Shown: in pieces, positions 17,827 to 25,226 of the stretch
Layout of the letters: each line of letters starts with the position of its first letter
Position numbering within the stretch: position 1 is the stretch's first letter
From: SG8-4 sp964598225
GTDB lineage: Bacteria; Planctomycetota; Phycisphaerae; Sedimentisphaerales; Anaerobacaceae
DNA: 64,000 nt
Assembly: GCA_964598225.1 (NCBI GenBank)
Contig: CAZRBG010000016.1
Location: forward strand, 23,185-87,184
Direction of reading: 5' to 3'
Translations under genes and position numbers: made by a program
The notes under the pieces: model-generated
Told to the model about the DNA's origin: nothing
Database searches by the model: none
The model's input: the letters and a program-made list of their open reading frames with translations, nothing else

Positions 17827-17898
17827 AGCCGATGGTGGGAGTCGAACCCACAACCTCAGCTTTACGAAAGCTGTGCTCTGCCATTGAGCTACATCGGC
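17827..17898 (-). tRNA. tRNA-Thr (anticodon CGU)
   Basis: Full cloverleaf on the minus strand, 72 bases. Acceptor stem GCCGATG/CATCGGC, D-arm GCTC/GAGC, anticodon stem CAGCT/AGCTG with 7-base loop TTCGTAA (anticodon CGT), T-arm GTGGG/CCCAC with TTCGACT loop, discriminator T. No CCA is encoded. Promoter just upstream (17912-17940); larE starts 3 bases downstream. Confidence 0.95.
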
Positions 17899-17911
17899 CT
17901 GAAGAGTCATT

Positions 17912-17940
17912 ATAATACCGGCAACGGTCTGTATTGTAAA
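17912..17940 (-). promoter_or_regulatory. Promoter of the tRNA-Thr / larE unit
   Basis: Minus strand: TTTACA (17935-17940), 17-base spacer, TATTAT (17912-17917, with an overlapping TATAAT 3 bases further on). The expected transcription start lies only a few bases before the tRNA, and there is no terminator between tRNA and larE. Confidence 0.7.
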
Positions 17941-17962
17941 GAGCTTTCATCTTCTTCCGTAT

Positions 17963-18172
17963 TCAGCTCTGAGTTTTCTGTCCAGGCGATTCCTCAAGGA
18001 GAACAACCCGAGCGACTTTTTGGATTCGCGGCGAATCTCCATAATACTTACGCCTGAGTGCATCGACCGCTGCGAGGCGTTCTGCCGAAGGCCTACTCAG
18101 CCAATACTCAATGTTTTGCTCAATCTCCGAAGAGTCATCCAAGTTGTGTTTCTGTACAGTCTTGCGAATCAT
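17963..18172 (-). CDS. small conserved protein, possible antitoxin-like
   Basis: 69 aa, charged: MIRKTVQKHNLDDSSEIEQN then IEYWLSRPSAERLAAVDALR and RKYYGDSPRIQKVARVV. This pattern (YWLSRPxEER ... LRRxYxG ... RxQRxxR) recalls a family of short proteins usually encoded next to a nucleotidyltransferase. No such partner is present here. It lies just upstream of the tRNA-Thr promoter and in the same direction. The assignment rests on memory of the motif. Confidence 0.6.
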   Translation of the reverse strand: MIRKTVQKHNLDDSSEIEQNIEYWLSRPSAERLAAVDALRRKYYGDSPRIQKVARVVLLEESPGQKTQS

Positions 18173-18261
18173 AGCCTATTGATTTCTAATCATACTCGCA
18201 TTATGCCATCGTGCACCTGATGAACAATTCCATCTCACCCGCGATCGGCCTTGAAGTCGAT

Positions 18262-19908
18262 CTATTCTTTCGGTCCTTGTCTGGTGACGATAGGTACATA
18301 TCCCACCTCAAGTCCTTTCGGAGGACTTACGATCAAAGCCGGATCGATATCGGCCAGTTTTCCAAATGCCGGCGGCGGCAGGTATTCGCGGTCTTTTGTC
18401 CAGTGACGGTGGAGTTTTTCCACGCGCGCCTGCACGGCCTCCCGCTCCTTGTCCGTCAAATCGGCGTTGAGAAGTGCCGGCTGGTCTGCGAATCGATACC
18501 AGTAGTAGGTCACAACGCTGCCGTCGCCAGGATATGCCTGGAATGGTCCCGCCACGGGGCCGGGCTTTTTCCAGCAACTTTCCGGATCGTCGGGAGTGAC
18601 GTAAGGTTCGGAGGGGCTTGCAGCCGGTGGACTGAAGCTGACCTCGGCCAATCCCGTTTCTGCCGGAACGTCTTTCGGCTGTACCACCACCCATCGGGAC
18701 TTTTTGCCGTCTTTTTCCAGGCGATAGTATTCGGGAAGCGTCACCAGCGGCCCGTCTTTGGTGTCTTTTTTCGTCACCAGTTCGTCGTTCCACCGGTAGC
18801 CAAAGGTATGCGGGTCGAATGCCGCGGGGTGGGCGAATGAATCCCAGTCGATACGCGTTCTTTGCTCTTTGGGTTCTGAATAACTATAAATTCTCCACGT
18901 TGCCCACCCTTTTCCTGTAAACTCGTGTAAAACCGATTCGTCGGTATCGATGACGCCGCTTGCCGCCGGGCCGCCTTCGAACCAGTTCTCCACGGCATCC
19001 CAGAGCGCCTTTTTGGTATAAGCTGTTATGCGGTGAACGACCCGCGATTCGCCTTCAGGCCCTCGCGGAAACGACGTTGGAGCTATTCGAGCGTAAGTAT
19101 CCCCCTTGTTGTCGGTGGCCTGGGCTCTGGGAACGTACTGGGTCTCCATCTGTAAGGCCCTGTTGGGATTGGCCGGGCGGCTGTCCAGAAACATGCCCGC
19201 CGTGCGAGGCTCGTCAACAGTCACCTGGGAAAAGAAATAGGGAGTGAAGAAGGTAACCGGGCCTTTGAAGTTTCCGGTGTTAAGAAACAGGGTCCAGCAG
19301 TGATTTCCGGTAGGAACGTCTTTGCCGGCGGTTTTGGATTTAGGTTCGGTCAGCGGCAGCGGCAGATACCCGTAGCCCCAAAGCTGGCCGCAGGTCCCCT
19401 GCTTGAGATTCAGCCCATCCGGAGGCCATATCACCCAGGGACTGAGCTGCGCCACGCCGTACTTGCCTTTCGGCTGATCCCAGTCCCTTCCCTTGCCGGC
19501 CCCGGGGCCGTTGGCCCACCCACGGAAATTCAACTGCACGCCGCCCATGATGAACTTCGGCGTTTCCGTGGCGAATCGCGTGTCGCGCCACCATCCCAGC
19601 CCGCCCTCGATATCCGAATACATCCTTTCGATAGGCTTGGGCTTTTCATTCTGGGCGTGCATCCAGGTGCCGAAAAGACCGGTCTGAAAACGATTCCCCG
19701 GATATTCCTCCAGCAAAGGCCACGCCGCCACATACATAGAAAATCCGCCGCCATAAGTTTCCGGAACTCTCTCGCGAGGCGCGCCCAGATATCCGGCCAT
19801 CTGTCCATCCCGCATGTGATCAGAGCCGCCGATGAGCGGTATTAGCGGCGAGCAAAACACAAGAGCCAAGCATAAATTAAACGATGCAAAAACCTGTTTG
19901 TTCAACAC
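18262..19908 (-). CDS. large secreted protein of unknown function
   Basis: 548 aa from the GTG at 19908, which has GGAGG seven bases upstream; the open frame reaches back 42 bases without a ribosome site. Signal peptide VFASFNLCLALVFCSPLIPL. The mature part is rich in Trp, Tyr, Pro and Gly, with blocks such as YGGGFSMYVAAWPLLEEYPG, FGTWMHAQ, NHCWTLFLNTGNFKGPVTFF and GYRWNDELVTKK, suggesting a beta-rich carbohydrate-related fold. I do not recognise the family and see no catalytic motif. It is alone, facing away from the toxin-antitoxin island. Confidence 0.7.
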   Translation of the reverse strand: MLNKQVFASFNLCLALVFCSPLIPLIGGSDHMRDGQMAGYLGAPRERVPETYGGGFSMYVAAWPLLEEYPGNRFQTGLFGTWMHAQNEKPKPIERMYSDIEGGLGWWRDTRFATETPKFIMGGVQLNFRGWANGPGAGKGRDWDQPKGKYGVAQLSPWVIWPPDGLNLKQGTCGQLWGYGYLPLPLTEPKSKTAGKDVPTGNHCWTLFLNTGNFKGPVTFFTPYFFSQVTVDEPRTAGMFLDSRPANPNRALQMETQYVPRAQATDNKGDTYARIAPTSFPRGPEGESRVVHRITAYTKKALWDAVENWFEGGPAASGVIDTDESVLHEFTGKGWATWRIYSYSEPKEQRTRIDWDSFAHPAAFDPHTFGYRWNDELVTKKDTKDGPLVTLPEYYRLEKDGKKSRWVVVQPKDVPAETGLAEVSFSPPAASPSEPYVTPDDPESCWKKPGPVAGPFQAYPGDGSVVTYYWYRFADQPALLNADLTDKEREAVQARVEKLHRHWTKDREYLPPPAFGKLADIDPALIVSPPKGLEVGYVPIVTRQGPKE

Positions 19909-20137
19909 TAGAAAACCTCCAACAATAATCCTTCTTTCGCTTACTGCCACTCAAGCTTGTGATCGTCGTCCCGTGGATTCCTAACGAAAAATAGTTCGAG
20001 TAATTCTTTGAAGTCTAATCATGCTTGTATTATACCATTCGGGGCAATGGCTGCAAGCCGGTTCGGTTTCACCCGAACCTACTCCTTTTTCTAATAGCTG
20101 CAATGTAGAGAACATCACAATCTTTCCCATATGGCCC

Positions 20138-20166
20138 TTGACTTATATACGCCATAGACGTATATA
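20138..20166 (+). promoter_or_regulatory. Promoter with overlapping operator of the HigBA-like unit
   Basis: TTGACT (20138-20143), 17-base spacer, TATATA (20161-20166). An 8-bp perfect inverted repeat (TATATACG at 20144-20151, CGTATATA at 20159-20166) fills the spacer and the -10 box. That is where a toxin-antitoxin autorepressor would bind. Confidence 0.75.
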
Positions 20167-20172
20167 TAGGTT

Positions 20173-20487
20173 ATGTTCACGTTCATTGAATTGCAACCGT
20201 TCGCATTGGTTCGGGATAAGTACTTAAGCGATGATGATTTCGCGGCGCTACAGTTCTATTTGGCTGAACACCCGGATGCTGGTGATGTAATCCCTCGCTC
20301 CGGCGGATGTCGTAAGGTACGCTGGGCAGCCGAAGGGTGAGGGAAACGAGGCGGCATAAGAGTGGTTTACTTTCTCCGTCTCGATCCAGAACAGATCGTA
20401 TTGGTGACGCTGTATGCAAAGAACGTAAAAGAGAATATTGATCCTGTATTACTCAGACGTCTGAAGGAGATTTTTGAAAATGGGTAA
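20173..20487 (+). pseudogene. RelE/HigB-family toxin gene with in-frame TGA
   Basis: ATG 20173 (MFTFIELQPFALVRDKYLSD) runs to TGA at 20338-20340 (codon 56). The same frame then continues GKRGGIRVVYFLRLDPEQIV and LVTLYAKNVKENIDPVLLRR to TAA at 20485-20487. Homologous toxins have (R/M)GKRGG at this point, so TGA most likely replaces an Arg CGA codon by a single C-to-T change. The missing half holds the expected C-terminal core, so the toxin should be dead unless the stop is read through. It overlaps the antitoxin start by 8 bases. Confidence 0.82.
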
Positions 20488-20872
20488 GTTGTCCGATGAA
20501 CAATTAGCTGCATGGGAAAAGACTCGCGATCTTAACGCTGAGCTTTCCCAGGCTCTGGGTGATACTGAACACGGTGAGTGGGCGCGAAAGACAGAGTTAA
20601 CAACGCTGCCGGACGGATCCATTCGCCGTGTAATCACCAGACGCGACGGAACAATAGAAAAAGATGAAATCCTGCCGCCGCAAAGAGCGCTGGTGGCTAT
20701 TGCAAGGGCAGCTACGGGACTTTCTCAAGCGACCTTTGCAAAGCTTCTTGGCGTTTCAGTGCGAACACTTCAGGAATGGGAGCAGGGTCGAAAGTCGCCT
20801 TCAGGCGCAGCCGTTACGTTGTTAAAAGTGGCAGCCCGACATCCTGAAGTACTGCAAGAATTTGCGGCTTGA
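20480..20872 (+). CDS. HigA-like antitoxin / XRE-family regulator
   Basis: 130 aa from ATG 20480 (GAAGGAGA about 9 bases upstream). The N-terminal ~65 residues are a charged linker. The C-terminal half is a helix-turn-helix of the XRE type: ALVAIARAATGLSQATFAKL, LGVSVRTLQEWEQGRKSPSG (residues ~75-115). Long N-terminal segment plus C-terminal HTH, following the toxin, is the reversed-order HigBA layout. It likely binds the inverted repeat at 20144-20166 and represses the unit. It is intact although its toxin is broken. Confidence 0.86.
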   Translation: MGKLSDEQLAAWEKTRDLNAELSQALGDTEHGEWARKTELTTLPDGSIRRVITRRDGTIEKDEILPPQRALVAIARAATGLSQATFAKLLGVSVRTLQEWEQGRKSPSGAAVTLLKVAARHPEVLQEFAA

Positions 20873-20907
20873 CGGTTCTGCAAACGCATGCGAACCGTCA
20901 AACGGTC

Positions 20908-21132
20908 TTAGCCCTTGCGGCGCCGTGATTCGCGGACAGCGCGAACGATCTCGTCCGTGGACACGCCTGTTTTGACACCTTTAACGTCCAGCGGAGACGT
21001 GTCCGGCTTCTCCGGGCAGAGCGTAAAAACGCTGCCGTCTTTCCTCCTGATCTGCACCTTCCCCTCCTTAGCCGCCCGATCCAGCAGGCCGGCAAGATTC
21101 CGCCTCGCCTGAGAATATGTAAAAACCGTCAT
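20908..21132 (-). CDS. Phd/YefM-type antitoxin, orphan
   Basis: 74 aa starting MTVFTYSQARRNLAGLLDRA (ATG 21132, GAGG ~10 bases upstream; ATG 21141 is also possible). The N-terminal half has the Phd/YefM DNA-binding core (SQARRNLAGLLDRAAKEGKV), followed by QIRRKDGSVFTLCPEK. The C-terminal part would bind and neutralise a toxin, but neither side shows a toxin gene. It converges on the HigA-like gene with 35 bases between stops. Likely the remains of a second toxin-antitoxin pair. Confidence 0.75.
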   Translation of the reverse strand: MTVFTYSQARRNLAGLLDRAAKEGKVQIRRKDGSVFTLCPEKPDTSPLDVKGVKTGVSTDEIVRAVRESRRRKG

Positions 21133-21415
21133 GTCATTCATACCTCTAACACAAGATTCTACAATCATACACGGCACATACAAGCCAAAAACGACAGACA
21201 TGCATCTGGCCGCCCCAACGTCCGCTTTTATTTTCCTGATTATTCTCAAGTGCCGCTCTTCCTGCGCCGATAGTACCCTGAAGCGAGGCTTCTACGCACC
21301 TACGACGATAACATCAGCACGCTAAAGGAAGTACCCGGCTTCAGGGGGCGCTCCGCCCAATTAGAGCCAGCAAGTAAAATGGCTGGCCATAAATGGCAAG
21401 CATAGGAGAAACGAA

Positions 21416-21670
21416 ATGACAATTGCAGAACTCGAAAAGAAGGTATGGGACCAAGACCGCGTTCGTATCGTCGTCAGAGACCGTTTGAATGCACCAGTCG
21501 GCAAATACGCCCGTCAAAATGCTGCCCAAGAAACGTGGTCAATTAAGAAGTTCCTCGACAACCGTATCAACCCTCTGGTTAATGAAAGAGAAGTAGTGGT
21601 CTTAGACGGCAAAGGCAGGATACCTCACGGCAGAACATCACTCAAAACAATCCGATTGTCCTATAACTGA
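21416..21670 (+). CDS. small hypothetical protein, 84 aa
   Basis: ATG 21416 with AGGAGAAA about 6 bases upstream. Soluble, basic: MTIAELEKKVWDQDRVRIVV, then TWSIKKFLDNRINPLVNERE and VVVLDGKGRIPHGRTSLKTI. The tail pattern (VVVLDGxGxIPHGRTxLxTxRxSY) is familiar from short hypothetical proteins of accessory regions. No function known. First of four same-strand genes between the antitoxins and the DUF4143 ATPase. Confidence 0.65.
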   Translation: MTIAELEKKVWDQDRVRIVVRDRLNAPVGKYARQNAAQETWSIKKFLDNRINPLVNEREVVVLDGKGRIPHGRTSLKTIRLSYN

Positions 21671-21824
21671 ACCGCCAGTTAGAAATCCTGAATTTAATCG
21701 GTGTATTGATTCGTTTAGTACATGGAAACTCTCATAAGAAGCTTTTGTGATAGACGAAACCAATAAACATCACGAGTAAATCATTGTAGTCGCCGGAACG
21801 GTTTCTGCACGAGAGGAGTATGAG

Positions 21825-22052
21825 ATGAAGAATAAACTGCCTGTCTTTCTATTGGGGATTGCTTTGGGAGTTACTCTTGGCTTTGTGGGCAACTATTTGC
21901 TTGGGCACCGATATGACGTCAAAGCAACTGGGCCACAAGGAATCATGACGATTAAGACTGATCGCTGGACCGGAAGATCATGGATGATTCGCTACTATGA
22001 GAATAACGGCACGAGAACTTACTTCTGGGAAAGTATGCAGAATAAGCAGTAG
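21825..22052 (+). CDS. small single-pass membrane protein, 75 aa
   Basis: ATG 21825 with AGAGGAG about 7 bases upstream. N-terminal transmembrane anchor (LPVFLLGIALGVTLGFVGNY), then a short outside or inside domain with TIKTDRWTGRSWMIRYYENN. The WTGRSW block is a motif of small beta hairpin proteins of unknown role. It lies 34 bases upstream of the HEPN gene on the same strand, so the two may be co-expressed. Confidence 0.65.
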   Translation: MKNKLPVFLLGIALGVTLGFVGNYLLGHRYDVKATGPQGIMTIKTDRWTGRSWMIRYYENNGTRTYFWESMQNKQ

Positions 22053-22085
22053 AATCCTAATTGAGATCAGATTTGGGGGTCTCAG

Positions 22086-22736
22086 ATGCCATCACACGCC
22101 CTGCAAAAGTTTGAAAACAACCTTCTAAGAGAAGTTGACCGTTTGATTTCTACTCACTCACAACTCAACCATAACGGACGTGGTCGTCGTGGCCTGGGTC
22201 ATATAACACGAAGTGGTGTATTGATGTTGTGTGCAGCTTGGGAGTTGTATCTTGAGGAAGTACTTCTGGAATCCGCAAAGTACCTCGAAAGCAACTGTGA
22301 TAAACCTGACACCTTACCTCTTCCTGTGAGGAAAGAACTTTCCAAGAGCGTTAAGGAGTCGAAACATGAACTGAAACCGCTCGAACTTGCTGGAGACGGA
22401 TGGAAAGTAGTCTACATCAAGCATCTCGAGATGACCATTACGGGTATCAATACTCCGAAGAGCAATATCATCGATCCCCTTTTTAAACGGTTCCTTGGAA
22501 TCAAGAATCTATCGGACCAGTGGTCACTCGGTAGTAGTGCAGTTAACCGTTTTGTTAAGGCGCGCGGAGACATAGCACATAGAGGACGGGACGCCCAATA
22601 TGTAACAATCGAGAAGCTTCGGCGTTACAAAGATGAGGTTACACAAACCGTGGTCGAAACCGATAATAGTCTGGCAAGTTATCTAAGGAGCGCTTCGCCT
22701 GCGCCTCGAATGCCTTGGAGAAGGAGAAACAGCTGA
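22086..22736 (+). CDS. HEPN-domain protein (RiboL-PSP-HEPN type)
   Basis: 216 aa, all alpha. The N-terminal segment (FENNLLREVDRLISTH, then SGVLMLCAAWELYLEEVLLE) and the C-terminal motif FVKARGDIAHRG match the RiboL-PSP-HEPN family, with the R-x4-H pair (RGDIAH, residues ~160-165) that forms the RNase site in HEPN proteins. Relatives act in RNA-cleaving defence or stress systems. Start ATG 22086. The genes on both sides on the same strand are small and unassigned; a 9-bp inverted repeat and a zinc-ribbon membrane protein follow. Confidence 0.78.
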   Translation: MPSHALQKFENNLLREVDRLISTHSQLNHNGRGRRGLGHITRSGVLMLCAAWELYLEEVLLESAKYLESNCDKPDTLPLPVRKELSKSVKESKHELKPLELAGDGWKVVYIKHLEMTITGINTPKSNIIDPLFKRFLGIKNLSDQWSLGSSAVNRFVKARGDIAHRGRDAQYVTIEKLRRYKDEVTQTVVETDNSLASYLRSASPAPRMPWRRRNS

Positions 22737-22766
22737 TCATGAAACCAGTTGTGGTGAATGCCGGGA

Positions 22767-22807
22767 GTAGCAACAAATTGTGAAGCAATCCCACAGTATG
22801 TTGCTAC
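22767..22807. repeat. Perfect 9-bp inverted repeat between HEPN and zinc-ribbon genes
   Basis: GTAGCAACA (22767-22775) and TGTTGCTAC (22799-22807), with a smaller hairpin (attg-tgaag-caat) inside the loop. No T run follows. It may regulate the downstream gene, which starts 20 bases later. Confidence 0.55.
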
Positions 22808-22826
22808 ACTATGAGGCTATGTCCTA

Positions 22827-23291
22827 ATGACCAAATGCAGATTCTGCGGTGAAGAGCTATCGAACCCAACGCCGGTCAAAAAGTGCAAGGCTTGCCACGA
22901 GCCTCAAGGCTGGCGTGTGTACTTCTGGGGCACGATACTGAAGTTTATACCTCTTGCATCTGCTCTATCCTTGGTTGTGGCTCTTGCCTCACTTTACATC
23001 GCATTTCTTCAACATGAAGCCACACGACGTGCCGAGGTTCGAGAAGAAGCCGCAAAAACACAGGTTCAAAGGACGACCTCACAATTGCATACAATCGAGC
23101 GTGCGTCCAACCGAGCGATTGAGCGTCTGACCCAAGAACTCCCCGAATCCACCAAACAGGATATTTTTCGTAGCCTTGACCTTCCATCTCGCGCCACTCT
23201 GAATGAGTTGGAAGATGAAGTGAGAAGTGCTCCAATGGACTCCCAGAAAAGGGAAAAGCTGTTTCTATATCGAGCACTCAAGGGGAAATAG
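22827..23291 (+). CDS. zinc-ribbon membrane protein with coiled coil
   Basis: 154 aa from ATG 22827. N-terminal zinc ribbon (CRFCGEEL and KCKACHEPQG: two CxxC pairs), one transmembrane helix (FIPLASALSLVVALASLYIAF, residues ~38-60), then a cytoplasmic or periplasmic coiled coil of ~85 residues. The layout suggests a membrane-tethered adaptor. Its position after a HEPN RNase candidate fits a two-gene stress or defence unit, which is inference only. The DUF4143 ATPase gene converges from the other strand. Confidence 0.65.
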   Translation: MTKCRFCGEELSNPTPVKKCKACHEPQGWRVYFWGTILKFIPLASALSLVVALASLYIAFLQHEATRRAEVREEAAKTQVQRTTSQLHTIERASNRAIERLTQELPESTKQDIFRSLDLPSRATLNELEDEVRSAPMDSQKREKLFLYRALKGK

Positions 23292-23397
23292 GAATGAGCA
23301 CTGGACATCTTTGAATTAAAATCATCCTAACTCGCTGGAGGGTTACATCTGATCTGTTTCAGTCTCAATGTGCCACGGCCTACAGGCGACCATGATG

Positions 23398-24579
23398 TTA
23401 GCCTGACTGACACGACGGTCTGCCGTTCTCCAGCAGGAGGATTTCTGCGGGGATGGCTTCGATTTGATCGGTCAGGGGGTATCGGTGCGGGCCGGAGTAG
23501 ACGACGCCGCCGCGGGTGATGACGCCGTCGGTTAGGCCGGTGTTGAGGCCGGAGGCACCGGACCGGCCAACGGAAGAGGCGCATTTGAACTCGTAGCCGA
23601 TTCGCTGCCCGCCTCGCTCGACTACAAGGTCGATCTCGGCGCCGGCGCGGGTGCGATAGAACCAGAACTGGCTGCCGACGTAACGGAGCTTCTCTAAGGC
23701 GATAATCTGCTCGGCTATGCAACCCTCCCAACTGGCGCCGCGCCGCGGAGACTCGAGAAGGTTCCTGTCGTTGCGGATGCCCAGCAGATAGTGCAGCAAT
23801 CCGCTGTCTCGCACGTAGACCTTCGGGCTCTTGACCAAGCGCTTGCCGACGTTCGAATACCAGGGCGGCAGGCGGCGAATCAGAAAATGCCCTTCGAGAA
23901 TATCGAGGTATCTGCCCACCGTATGGTAGTTGATCCCCAGCGACCGGCCAAGCTCGGAAGCGTTGAGGAGCCCTCCGTGCAGGTGGGCCACCATGCCAAG
24001 GAAACGCCGCATCTCAAAGGGTGAGCTCTTGAGACCATGTCTTGCCAAATCCCGCTCGACCAGCGCCTGAACGTATTGTTCGTGCCATCGAATCCGTCGT
24101 TGCTCGTCCGGCTCTCGGCAGGCATCGGGATAGCCGCCGCGCAGCCAATAGCTGCCTAAGTCCAGATCGCCGCTGGCGATTTCCGGGTAGAGAAACGGCG
24201 TCAGTTCAACGATTCCGATACGCCCGGCCAGGCTCTCCGACACTTGTCGAACCAGCGCCGGATTGACAGAGCCAAGCAGATAGAATCGTCCCGTCCGCTG
24301 CCGTTTCTGGTCGATGACTGACCGCAGGACAGAAAAAAGTTGGGGAACAACCTGAGCCTCGTCCAGAATCAGCGGCTCATCGAGTCGGCTCAGGGCCAAT
24401 TCGACATCGTCTGAGAAGACCTGATAATCCGACGGCTTCTCCAGATCAAAGTACGTGCCTTGCAAGAAATGGCGGGCCAATGTTGTCTTGCCGCACTGCC
24501 GCGGGCCGACAATCAGCACTGCAGGAAATTGCTCAGCAAGAGCACCAACGAGTGATTGTGCGACCCTGTGAATCATCAT
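23398..24579 (-). CDS. AAA_14 / DUF4143 ATP-binding protein
   Basis: 393 aa. Walker A GPRQCGKTT (residues ~26-34), Walker B LILDEAQ, the YLLGSVNPALV sensor block, a winged-helix region (LLNASELGRSLGINYHTVGR) and the C-terminal PD-(D/E)xK-like DUF4143 segment (ARAGAEIDLVVERGG ... YEFKCA). All typical landmarks are present. These ATPases are common in accessory DNA and may act on nucleic acid; no substrate is known. No ribosome site precedes the ATGATG start, and a 13-bp palindrome overlaps a promoter that would give a leaderless message. Confidence 0.88.
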   Translation of the reverse strand: MMIHRVAQSLVGALAEQFPAVLIVGPRQCGKTTLARHFLQGTYFDLEKPSDYQVFSDDVELALSRLDEPLILDEAQVVPQLFSVLRSVIDQKRQRTGRFYLLGSVNPALVRQVSESLAGRIGIVELTPFLYPEIASGDLDLGSYWLRGGYPDACREPDEQRRIRWHEQYVQALVERDLARHGLKSSPFEMRRFLGMVAHLHGGLLNASELGRSLGINYHTVGRYLDILEGHFLIRRLPPWYSNVGKRLVKSPKVYVRDSGLLHYLLGIRNDRNLLESPRRGASWEGCIAEQIIALEKLRYVGSQFWFYRTRAGAEIDLVVERGGQRIGYEFKCASSVGRSGASGLNTGLTDGVITRGGVVYSGPHRYPLTDQIEAIPAEILLLENGRPSCQSG

Positions 24580-24611
24580 TGCAAATTAGCATCAAGAATG
24601 CTATTTTGCAA
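24580..24611 (-). promoter_or_regulatory. Operator-like palindrome and promoter of the DUF4143 gene
   Basis: Arms TGCAAATTAGCAT (24580-24592) and ATGCTATTTTGCA (24598-24610) pair at 12 of 13 positions. On the minus strand TTGCAA, a 17-base spacer and TAATTT form a promoter inside this palindrome; the -10 box ends 3-4 bases before the start codon. A repressor bound here would block transcription. Confidence 0.6.
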
Positions 24612-24754
24612 GATAATTTTTGAAAAAAGTGCTTCTTGTGCCAGAAAATAGATATAAATGGCGAAGAAAATGCGCGTTGAGTGCAAAACATGCCTAATTG
24701 TTGTCATTTTGACGCTATACGGTGATTGATTATGACAGAATCTACGCCGTCCCC

Positions 24755-25096
24755 TCAGTCGAACCATTCGTCTTCGGGGTCGAAGGGGGGGATTGAGACG
24801 TTCAGGATTTTCATTTTTCCTGCGGCTCGGTGGCGGCAGCCGGGCTTGATGAAGATTGCGGTGAAAGGCTTGACGGGGATCCTTTCGCCGTCGAGCTCCA
24901 TTTCGCCATCTCCTTCGAGGATGAAGTAGATTTCCGTCAGCTTCTTGTGATAGTGCACCTTTGCGTCCTGCTGGATATCGACCACGTGCATGGTGGCCGT
25001 GCCGTTGTCCGGCGTAAGAAACGCCCTGCGCGAGAAGCCACACGGGCACTCCACGGCGTCTATCTCATCGAATCTTGCGATCATGTATTTTTCCAT
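24755..25096 (-). CDS. cupin-domain protein
   Basis: 113 aa. A single cupin barrel: motif 1 HYHKKLTEIYFILEGDGEME (His, His and Glu metal ligands) and motif 2 around FIKPGCRHRAAG (fourth His). Start ATG 25096. Small cupins of this type bind a metal and a sugar or amino acid; here the next gene, on the other strand, is a mannonate-type oxidoreductase, so a sugar-acid link is possible. Divergent promoter region with the SDR gene. Confidence 0.82.
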   Translation of the reverse strand: MEKYMIARFDEIDAVECPCGFSRRAFLTPDNGTATMHVVDIQQDAKVHYHKKLTEIYFILEGDGEMELDGERIPVKPFTAIFIKPGCRHRAAGKMKILNVSIPPFDPEDEWFD

Positions 25097-25145
25097 GTTC
25101 TGCTCCCAAATAGTCTCCGGCTGGCTCGGAGCCGAGCAAAAACTG

Positions 25146-25174
25146 TTGTGTTTTCAATCAACTCGGTGTATATT
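25146..25174 (+). promoter_or_regulatory. Promoter of the SDR gene
   Basis: TTGTGT (25146-25151), 17-base spacer, TATATT (25169-25174), about 50 bases before the ATG at 25227. No other site in the cupin/SDR divergent gap scores as well by eye. Confidence 0.5.
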
Positions 25175-25226
25175 CTGGCTTATCAGCGCGGTTTTATCAA
25201 CCTGTAAAGTATGAAGGACAAATATA

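Noticed and set aside
17824..17910. 29-residue N-terminal extension of LarE
   Set aside because: The bases are the tRNA-Thr gene read as protein; family members start at MxEKK, which is the ATG at 17823.
21670..22827. Integron-type gene cassettes with attC sites
   Set aside because: The small genes sit in one direction, but the gaps lack the paired R/L core sites (GTTRRRY and its inverse) and there is no integrase.
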